Under the pieces are notes generated by a model, which was not told where the DNA came from, did not search any database, and worked only from the letters and a program-made list of their open reading frames with translations. The translations under genes and the position numbers were made by a program. DNA of 7,446 nt from Pseudomonadota bacterium (lineage in GTDB: Bacteria; Myxococcota_A; Polyangia; Polyangiales; Sandaracinaceae), in the NCBI GenBank assembly GCA_023427125.1, contig JAEZBP010001015.1:1-7446 (forward strand), in the 5' to 3' direction. Below, piece by piece: positions 1 through 5,362 of this stretch (positions are counted from its first letter, which is position 1; each line of letters begins with the position of its first letter).

Positions 1-1
1 G

Positions 2-781
2 GTCTGCGTGGAGGCGCGCTGCAGCTATCGCGCGACGTCGGTGGCGGGCGAGGTGCTCGCCTCGGCGGCGGAGGCGCAGGCGCAGGCGGGCGACTGGAGC
101 GGCGCGCTCGAGACCTACGAGCTCGCGTTCCGCGCGTTCGAGACGGCGGACGCGCCGGTCTCGCCGGAGATCGCGTGCGGCGCCGCGGAGCTCATCCTGC
201 GGACCGCGACGGACGCGGACGCGCGCGAGCGCGGGGCCCGGCGAGCGGATCTCTGCTTCCGGATCACGGTGCCGACCCACCCGGGCCGGCTGGCGGTGCG
301 CCGCGCGCTCGCGCGGCTGCGCTTCGAGGGGCTCGACATCGGGCGCTTCGATCAGGCGGAGCCGGCCGAGCGCTTCTTCACGCAGCAGCCGAGTCGCCCG
401 ACGGTCGACGCGGTCGAGGTGGACGTGCAGATGCCCGACCTCGAGCCGCGCGAGCCGGCCGCCCACACGGCGGTGCGCGAGCGGCTCCTGAGCGAGGACG
501 GCACCGCGGCGATCGCGGAGTGCTTCATCCAGGACTGGGAGACGAACCACGACCGCAGCGCGGCGGCGGAGCTCGCGATGAGCTTCTCCTCGCGGCTGCG
601 CGACATGGGGAGCTACGACGTCTTCGAGCCGTCGCTCGTGATCAACAAGACGACGACCGCGGAGGACGGCTTCGAGCCCTGCCTCGCCGCCGCGCTCCCG
701 GGGCTCTTCGATCCCTCGAACCGCTCGCTCCGCGGCGACGCCTGGACCCAGACCGTGCGGATCACGGCGCGAATCCAGTAG
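2..781 (+). CDS. Partial hypothetical protein, TPR-like region plus probable AgmX/PglI-type C-terminal domain
   Basis: The reading frame is open from the first bases, so the true start probably lies before the window; a GTG at position 8 is in frame but has no ribosome binding site or signal peptide behind it. Numbering from that GTG, residues 15-45 are Ala-rich helices with a TPR-like look (GDWSGALETYELAF). Residues about 165-257 match the pattern of the myxobacterial AgmX/PglI C-terminal domain, related to TonB-C: a Cys in a short helix (C172, AECFIQDW), a strand pair (residues 187-213), a second Cys helix (FEPCLAAALPGLFDP, C225), then a final beta strand. C172 and C225 may form a disulfide. 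Such domains occur on exported or lipoprotein-type proteins, but the N-terminus that would show export is missing. The molecular function is unknown. The gene ends in TAG only 4 bp from the stop of the convergent permease gene. Coding is secure; the domain call is moderate and made by eye. Confidence 0.8.
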   Translation, partial: VCVEARCSYRATSVAGEVLASAAEAQAQAGDWSGALETYELAFRAFETADAPVSPEIACGAAELILRTATDADARERGARRADLCFRITVPTHPGRLAVRRALARLRFEGLDIGRFDQAEPAERFFTQQPSRPTVDAVEVDVQMPDLEPREPAAHTAVRERLLSEDGTAAIAECFIQDWETNHDRSAAAELAMSFSSRLRDMGSYDVFEPSLVINKTTTAEDGFEPCLAAALPGLFDPSNRSLRGDAWTQTVRITARIQ

Positions 782-785
782 CCCG

Positions 786-1748
786 TCAGCGCGTCGGGGC
801 GCGCAGCCGATCGAGCGCCACCGCGGCGACGATGATCGCGCCGACCACGATCTCCTGCACGTAGGTCGGGACGCCGGTCAGGGTGCAGCCGTTCGCCAAC
901 ACCGCCATGAAGAACGCGCCGAGCAGCGAGCCCGCGATGCTCCCGCGCCCGCCCGAGAGGCTCGCGCCGCCGAGCACCACCGCCGCGATCACGTCGAGCT
1001 CGAGGCCGAGCGCGGTCGTCGGATCCCCGACGGTGAGCCGGCCGAGCTGCATGACCCCCGCCAGCCCGGCGAACACCCCCGCGATCACGTAGACCGCGAG
1101 CTTGATCCGATCGACTCGCACACCACAGAGGTGCGCGGTCGGCTCGCTGCTCCCGACCGCGATCGTGTGCACGCCGAAGACGGTGCGGCGCAGCACGAAC
1201 GCGGCCAGCGCCGCCAAGAGCAGCGTGATCCACACCCCGCGCGACACGATCAGCCACCCTGGCTCCGGCGTCTTCGTCATCAGCTCGGCGAGCCAGCCCG
1301 CCGGCGCGTTCACCGTCTGCTCGCCGGCCAACCACTTCGCCACGCCACGCGCGATCCCCATCGTGCCGAGCGTGACGATGAAGGGCACGATGCGCAGGCG
1401 CGTGATCGCGAGCCCGTTGATCGCGCCGACCAGCGCGCCCGCCGCCACGCCTCCGAGGAGCGCCACGAGGGGCGAGGCGCCGCTCTTCAAGAGCAGCGCG
1501 ACCACGACGGACGCGAGCGCCACCACCGAGCCGATCGAGAGATCGATCCCGCCGCTCGCCATCACGAAGGTCATGCCGATGGCGCCGAGCCCCACGATGA
1601 CCGTCTGCGTCGCGACGGTCTTGAGGTTGTAGAGGCTCAGGAACCGATCGGGCACGAGGATCGCGAAGAGGACGAGCGCGAGCGCGAGCCCCACGATCGG
1701 ACCGGCGATCGACAAGAGGCGGCGCGCCTCCGAGAGGAGCGGCCTCAC
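786..1748 (-). CDS. CUT2-family sugar ABC transporter permease (RbsC-type)
   Basis: This is an inner-membrane permease of 320 residues, the usual RbsC length, forming the channel of a pentose/hexose-type importer. Hydrophobic segments run through most of the protein (about 13-32, 45-64, 73-88, 93-113, 120-138, 170-186, 215-235, 250-262, 270-288 and 297-312). Family landmarks are visible: SGGIDLSIGS near 65-74, FIVTLGTMGIARG near 123-135, and the ATPase-contact loop LELDVIAAVVLGG followed by SLSGGRG (249-269). The usual GGN..AA..SG stretch is altered to GSSEPTAHLCG (199-209). I chose the GTG at 1748 because it makes a 4-bp GTGA overlap with the ATPase stop and has GAGGGG a few bases upstream; an in-frame extension to about 2135 would lie inside the ATPase gene. 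It is the last gene of its operon. Ribose, xylose, galactose and other sugars (or autoinducer-2) are all possible substrates; the sequence does not decide between them. Confidence 0.93.
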   Translation of the reverse strand: MRPLLSEARRLLSIAGPIVGLALALVLFAILVPDRFLSLYNLKTVATQTVIVGLGAIGMTFVMASGGIDLSIGSVVALASVVVALLLKSGASPLVALLGGVAAGALVGAINGLAITRLRIVPFIVTLGTMGIARGVAKWLAGEQTVNAPAGWLAELMTKTPEPGWLIVSRGVWITLLLAALAAFVLRRTVFGVHTIAVGSSEPTAHLCGVRVDRIKLAVYVIAGVFAGLAGVMQLGRLTVGDPTTALGLELDVIAAVVLGGASLSGGRGSIAGSLLGAFFMAVLANGCTLTGVPTYVQEIVVGAIIVAAVALDRLRAPTR

Positions 1749-3274
1749 GCGGCCCCTCGCGTCCCTTCGCGCGGCCCACCGCGCGACGAAGAAGCCTCCG
1801 CGAGGAGCTCGCGCTCGGTCCACTCGCTCACCGGGCGGGCCTGCCCGAGCACGCCGCGGTGCATCACCGCGATGCGGTCGCAGACGCCGACGAGCTCCGG
1901 CAGGTAGCTCGAGATCATCAGCACCGCCTTCTGCGCCGCCGCGAGCTCGCCGATGCGCTGGTAGATCTCCACCTTGCTCCCGACGTCGACGCCGCGCGTC
2001 GGCTCGTCGAGCAAGAGGACGTCCGCGTCTTGATGGAGCAGGCGCGCGAGCGCGACCTTCTGCTGGTTGCCGCCGCTGAGCTCCGCGGCCGGCTGCTCCC
2101 CATCGCGCGCGCGGATCGAGAGGCGCGCCATCCACGCCGAAGCCGCCGACGCGCGGCCGGCCCGATCGATGACGCCGAAGCTAGCAGCCGGCCGCGAGAG
2201 CGTGACGTTGTCGGCGATCGACATCCCGAGCGCGAGCCCCTCATGCTTGCGATCCTCGCTCAGGAGGCCGAGCCCCTGCGCGATCCGGGCGTGCACCGGC
2301 CGGCCGCGATCGGCCACCGACGCGACGATGACGCGCCCTGCGCGGACCGGCGCGAGGCCGTAGATCGCGCGGATTAGCTCGGTGCGTCCGGCGCCGACCA
2401 GGCCCGCGATGCCGAGGATCTCCCCGCGGCGGAGCGTGAGGCTGGCGCTCGAGGGCGAAGGCGCCCCCGCCAGCTGATCGAGCTCGAGCACGGCCTCGCC
2501 CGGCTCGTGCGCGACGCGCGGGTACACCTCGCCGAGCGAGCGCCCGAGCATCGCCTCGAGAATCCTCTCGAGGGTGGCGCTCGCGAGCTCGCCCGTCGCC
2601 ACCGTGCGGCCGTCGCGCAGCACGGTGTAGCGATCGGCGATGCGCTGCACCTCCTCGAGGAAGTGGCTGATGTAGACGATCGAGACGCCGCGCTCGGTGA
2701 GCCGCCCGATCAAGGCGTCGAGCGCGCGCGCCTCCGCCGCCGAGAGCGAGCTCGTGGGCTCGTCGAGGACGACGACGCGCGCCTCACCGAGGAGCGCGCG
2801 CCCGAGCTCGACGAGCTGTCGCGGGCCCGGGCCGAGCTCGGCCACCTCGCGATCGGGGTGGAGCTCGCTCGAGCCCAAGAGCGCGAGGACCTGCTCGACC
2901 CGGGCGCGCTGCGCGCGCGGGGTGAGCACGCCGAGGCGGTGCGCCTCTCGGCCGAGGAGGAGGTTCTGCGCAACGCTGAGCTCGGGGGCGAGCACGAGCT
3001 CCTGGTAGATCATCGCGACGCCGCGCGAGAGCGCCTCACGCGGCCCGCGGGGCGCGTAGCGCTGCCCCTCGAGCTCCATCACACCGGCATCGGGCGCGGT
3101 GGCCCCGGAGAGGACCCGCATGAGCGTGCTCTTGCCCGCCCCGTTCTCGCCGATGAGCGCGTGGACCTCGCCGCGGCGCACCTCGAGGTCGACGCCGTCG
3201 AGCGCGGGCACGGCGCCGAAGCGCTTCACGATGGCCCGCATGCGGAGGATCGTCTCCGCCTCACGATCGGTCAT
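1745..3274 (-). CDS. CUT2-family sugar ABC transporter ATP-binding protein (RbsA/MglA-type, two NBDs)
   Basis: This cytoplasmic ATPase (509 residues, normal for RbsA/MglA) has two fused nucleotide-binding domains and powers sugar import through the downstream permease. NBD1 has Walker A GENGAGKST (42-50), Q-loop Q91, Walker B VVVLDEPTSSL (167-177) and a switch His at 204 (YISHFLEE). NBD2 has GLVGAGRTEL (291-300), signature LSGGNQQK (399-406), Walker B VLLLDEPTRGVD (419-430) and SSYLPE in place of the switch His. Arg for Lys in the second Walker A and Ser for His are normal for this family. Less usual is the NBD1 signature, LGPGPRQLVE (147-156), where relatives have LS..QQQ. ATG follows directly on the TGA of the 463-residue gene, with GAGG 5 nt upstream, which indicates translational coupling. 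Its own TGA overlaps the permease GTG. Family membership is certain; the substrate is not known, so I give no gene symbol. Confidence 0.96.
   Translation of the reverse strand: MTDREAETILRMRAIVKRFGAVPALDGVDLEVRRGEVHALIGENGAGKSTLMRVLSGATAPDAGVMELEGQRYAPRGPREALSRGVAMIYQELVLAPELSVAQNLLLGREAHRLGVLTPRAQRARVEQVLALLGSSELHPDREVAELGPGPRQLVELGRALLGEARVVVLDEPTSSLSAAEARALDALIGRLTERGVSIVYISHFLEEVQRIADRYTVLRDGRTVATGELASATLERILEAMLGRSLGEVYPRVAHEPGEAVLELDQLAGAPSPSSASLTLRRGEILGIAGLVGAGRTELIRAIYGLAPVRAGRVIVASVADRGRPVHARIAQGLGLLSEDRKHEGLALGMSIADNVTLSRPAASFGVIDRAGRASAASAWMARLSIRARDGEQPAAELSGGNQQKVALARLLHQDADVLLLDEPTRGVDVGSKVEIYQRIGELAAAQKAVLMISSYLPELVGVCDRIAVMHRGVLGQARPVSEWTERELLAEASSSRGGPREGTRGAA
1753..1758 (-). 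promoter_or_regulatory. Ribosome binding site (GAGGGG) of the permease
   Basis: GAGGGG ends 4 nt before the GTG at 1748 and lies within the last ATPase codons. It is the main reason, with the GTGA overlap, for choosing this GTG over in-frame codons further upstream. Confidence 0.6.
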
Positions 3275-4666
3275 TCAGTCCTCGAAGAGCCAGGTGCGCC
3301 CGAGGTCGGTGGTGAGCAGGATCGCGTCGGGCCCGTCGGCCGAGCGCTGGAGGATCGCGACCGCGCGTCCGGTGCGGAGCGCGCGGAGCGCCGTCACCGA
3401 CCGAACGCGCGAGTGCGCGTCGATCAGGCGCATGAGCGCGTCGCCGGTCGGCGTGGAGAGCCGCGCGGTGAAGCCGTCCTCCTGGCTACCGAAGACGCTG
3501 AGCACCCCGAGCCCGTCGACGCTCACCCCCGCCTCGGGGCCGCCTTCCTCCGGCTCGAGCACCACCCTCATCGGCGCGTGCTCCGCCGGCGCGAAGGCGA
3601 GCCCGCTCGAAGCGACCCACACGCTCTCGTCACTCGCGAAGACGGCGACGCCGCCGATCACCTCGGCCATCGTCGCCGCCGCGTCGACCGGGCCCGCGAA
3701 GGGCGCGATCTCCGCGGTCGTGGCGTCGACCGCGTAGCGCCCGACTACGCCTCGATCCCGCGCATCGGCGCCGACCGCCCACAGCGTGCCGTCCTGCGCG
3801 GCCGCGAACGCCGCCCAGTAGGAGACGCCCGCCGGGCGCTCGAGCGCGCGCTGCGGCGAGAGCTCGCCCGTGTACGACACGAACTGCACGAAGTCGCTGT
3901 AGCAGCTCGCGCGGTTGATGTAGCGGGTGTCGCAGAGCACGCGCTCGAGCGACCCGCGCCGCAGCACGAGCGCGCCGTCCGCGAGGGGCCACGCGTCGGC
4001 CGTCCCGCGCTCCAGACCACCGGGCAGCGCCGTCAACTCAACTTGCCTCGCCAGGCTCTCGTTCACGCTGCCCTCGATCGGCAGCGCGCTCGGCATGAGC
4101 CGGTGCGCGGCGCGGCGCGCGTTGATGGCCTCCTGCATGGACCGGATCTGCCGCGTCAGCTCGGTGATCTCGGCGCGGCTCTTCGGCAGGATGCGGCGGA
4201 ACCACCGCTCCGCCTCGCTCTCCTCCGGCGGCTGCGCCAGCTTGGCCGGCACCGCGAAGTAGAGGTGGGGCGCCTCGGCGCGGGCCTGCATCATCAGGGA
4301 GCCGAGCTCTCTGCACCCGCGCGCCGCGTCGAGGGCCAGGCCGGCGAAGCGCTCCCGCTCGCGCAGGCCGGTGGGATCCTCCGCGTCCCGCGTGACCCGC
4401 TCCATGCGTGACATGTGCTCGAGGGCGCGCTCGAGGCCCCACGGATCGGGTGCGTCGCCCCGCATGGACGCGACGCAACCGAAGGCCGCGCCGGTGACCT
4501 GCTCCACGAGCGTCTTCTCGCGGGCCGTCTGCCGCGCGTCGAGGAAGAACCAGACGCCGAAGGCCATCGCGGCGAGGAAGGGCAGCGAGACCAGCGCCGC
4601 GATCAGCCCGCGCTTGCGTCGCCTCCCTGCGAGCGCCTCTTCATCCGCGTCGAGGTCCGGGTCCAT
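3275..4666 (-). CDS. Membrane-anchored protein with probable beta-propeller-like periplasmic domain (unknown function)
   Basis: I do not recognise this 463-residue protein as a named family. It starts with an acidic stretch, then RRRKR (15-19) and one hydrophobic helix (about 20-43), so the positive-inside rule places the remaining 420 residues in the periplasm. Residues 44-210 are mostly helical, with a likely coiled coil at 163-190. From about 225 onward the protein becomes beta-rich with short repeated strands such as DGTLWAVGA (292-300) and ESVWVASSG (347-355). It ends with TTDLGRTW (452-459), which fits the Asp-box/BNR motif of beta-propellers. C245 and C255 are close enough to pair. The ATG at 4666 has no Shine-Dalgarno sequence but lies 11 nt after TATCCT. 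Its stop abuts the ATPase start, so it is co-expressed with the sugar transporter genes. It lacks the fold pattern and the cleavable signal of a periplasmic sugar-binding protein. Coding confidence is high; the propeller assignment is moderate. Confidence 0.85.
   Translation of the reverse strand: MDPDLDADEEALAGRRRKRGLIAALVSLPFLAAMAFGVWFFLDARQTAREKTLVEQVTGAAFGCVASMRGDAPDPWGLERALEHMSRMERVTRDAEDPTGLRERERFAGLALDAARGCRELGSLMMQARAEAPHLYFAVPAKLAQPPEESEAERWFRRILPKSRAEITELTRQIRSMQEAINARRAAHRLMPSALPIEGSVNESLARQVELTALPGGLERGTADAWPLADGALVLRRGSLERVLCDTRYINRASCYSDFVQFVSYTGELSPQRALERPAGVSYWAAFAAAQDGTLWAVGADARDRGVVGRYAVDATTAEIAPFAGPVDAAATMAEVIGGVAVFASDESVWVASSGLAFAPAEHAPMRVVLEPEEGGPEAGVSVDGLGVLSVFGSQEDGFTARLSTPTGDALMRLIDAHSRVRSVTALRALRTGRAVAILQRSADGPDAILLTTDLGRTWLFED
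3280..3283 (-). promoter_or_regulatory. Ribosome binding site (GAGG) of the ABC ATPase
   Basis: GAGG lies 5 nt before the ATPase ATG and inside the last codons of the upstream gene. It supports the start at 3274 and coupled translation across the TGAATG junction. It contrasts with the gene-first starts in this window, which have no such sequence. Confidence 0.6.
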
Positions 4667-4677
4667 GGTCGGACCCG

Positions 4678-4683
4678 AGGATA
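4678..4683 (-). promoter_or_regulatory. Putative -10 element (TATCCT) of the 463-residue protein/ABC operon
   Basis: On the minus strand TATCCT lies 11 nt before the ATG at 4666, inside the 65-bp gap after the TPR gene. No Shine-Dalgarno sequence follows it. If it is active, the three-gene transporter operon has its own promoter and the TPR gene is a separate or read-through unit. There is no recognisable -35. Confidence 0.35.
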
Positions 4684-4731
4684 CGCACAGCGGTGCGCTG
4701 ACGATAGGGTCGCGTTACCGGCGCCGCCCTT

Positions 4732-5286
4732 TCACGGCGGCGAGAGCCGCCGGCCGGGCCCGCGCTCGAGCACCGTCGCCGGCAGGAGATCGGATCCCGT
4801 CGGCCGGGACCGGATCCGCAGCGTCCCGTCCCAGTCGGCGAGCGGGATCAGATCGCGCGCGCTCTCGTTGGGCCGGCCTCTCCAGTCCACGAGCGCGACG
4901 CCCCTCCCCCGCTCGGAGGGCCGCGCGAAGCGATGGCCGGCGAGCAAGAGGCGCAGGACGCGCACGCGCCCCGCGATCGCCGCGCGGTCCGGCGCGTCCG
5001 CTCGGCGCGCGAGGTAGGTCTCGTAGGCGGAGAGCGCGATGTCGTCGAGCCGCAGGCGATCGGCGAGCTCCCCGAGCTCGAGGAAGACGGTCGCATCGGC
5101 GGTGAGCTGCGACGCCTCGTCGACGCTCGCGAACGCCTCCTCGAGGCGACCCGCTTCGGCGTGGCGGCGGGCGGCGGCCCGCAGCTCGGACGATCGGGCC
5201 TCGGCGCCTCGCTCCGGCTGCGCCTCCACTGCGCACGGCGCGCCGAAGAGGAGGAGCGCGACGACCCCGTGGAGGAGCTTGCCCAT
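4732..5286 (-). CDS. Exported TPR-like protein (hypothetical)
   Basis: This is a 184-residue protein of unknown function. I chose the ATG at 5286, rather than in-frame codons up to 5370, because it opens a clear Sec signal peptide (MGKLLHGVVALLLFGAP, likely cleaved after VEA at residue 22). An earlier start would also run past the divergent ligA start at 5363. Residues 34-97 form two or more TPR-like helical pairs (LRAAARRHAEAGRLEEAF and VFLELGELADRLRLDDIALSAYETYL). This suggests a periplasmic protein-protein interaction scaffold. The C-terminal 70 residues carry short possible beta strands (GVALVDW, GTLRIRS) and a Pro/Arg-rich tail. C18 does not sit in a lipobox, so it is probably soluble. 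It lies upstream of the 463-residue gene on the same strand with a 65-bp gap, and it may be a separate transcription unit because both genes carry their own TATCCT element. Confidence 0.8.
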   Translation of the reverse strand: MGKLLHGVVALLLFGAPCAVEAQPERGAEARSSELRAAARRHAEAGRLEEAFASVDEASQLTADATVFLELGELADRLRLDDIALSAYETYLARRADAPDRAAIAGRVRVLRLLLAGHRFARPSERGRGVALVDWRGRPNESARDLIPLADWDGTLRIRSRPTGSDLLPATVLERGPGRRLSPP

Positions 5287-5292
5287 GTGGCC

Positions 5293-5298
5293 AGGATA
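5293..5298 (-). promoter_or_regulatory. Putative -10 element (TATCCT) of the exported TPR gene
   Basis: On the minus strand TATCCT lies 6 nt before the ATG at 5286, with GGCCAC between and no Shine-Dalgarno sequence. It mirrors the ligA element in the 76-bp divergent intergenic region (5287-5362), whose start-to-start distance leaves little room for long leaders on either side. There is no clear -35. Confidence 0.35.
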
Positions 5299-5348
5299 GC
5301 GCCCGACCGCCCGGCCCCGCGAGGGTGGGCGCGCGGCTCGCCGATCGG

Positions 5349-5354
5349 TATCCT
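5349..5354 (+). promoter_or_regulatory. Putative -10 element (TATCCT) of ligA
   Basis: TATCCT lies 8 nt before the ligA ATG, and the gap (CGCGCGCC) holds no Shine-Dalgarno sequence. It resembles a -10 hexamer. No TTGACA-like -35 is visible about 17 bp upstream. If it is the -10, the transcript would begin at or next to the ATG (leaderless). The same hexamer precedes two other genes in this window. This is inference from position and repetition. Confidence 0.4.
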
Positions 5355-5362
5355 CGCGCGCC

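Noticed and set aside
789..804. Inverted repeat GCGCG...CGCGC just after the first gene, as a terminator
   Set aside because: The stem is only 5 bp of alternating GC inside the permease coding region and has no T-tract. It is expected by chance at this base composition.
613..1779. A 388-codon minus-strand frame overlapping the permease
   Set aside because: It is Arg-rich and without domains, whereas the other minus-strand frame over the same bases gives a textbook RbsC-type permease.
1749..2135. An N-terminal extension of the permease frame upstream of 1748
   Set aside because: It would lie inside the ATPase gene and adds an Arg-rich stretch unlike permeases. The GTG at 1748 has the GTGA overlap and a ribosome binding site.
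2507..4411. A 634-codon open frame on the plus strand opposite the ATPase and the 463-residue gene
   Set aside because: Its translation is low-complexity Arg/Glu/Ala/His-rich without domains. It is the expected antisense shadow of GC-rich coding DNA, and it spans two well-supported minus-strand genes.
3275..4666. The 463-residue protein as the missing periplasmic sugar-binding protein
   Set aside because: It has an uncleaved N-terminal anchor after RRRKR, a helical stalk and an Asp-box end, and shows none of the two-lobed binding-protein pattern.
4685..4700. Small hairpin (CAGCG-GTG-CGCTG) in the 65-bp gap between the TPR and 463-residue genes
   Set aside because: It has a 5-bp stem and no T-run, too weak to call a terminator or an operator.
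5221..5286. Lipoprotein signal in the TPR protein (Cys18)
   Set aside because: The residues before Cys (GAP) do not fit a lipobox; an ordinary signal peptidase site after VEA fits better.
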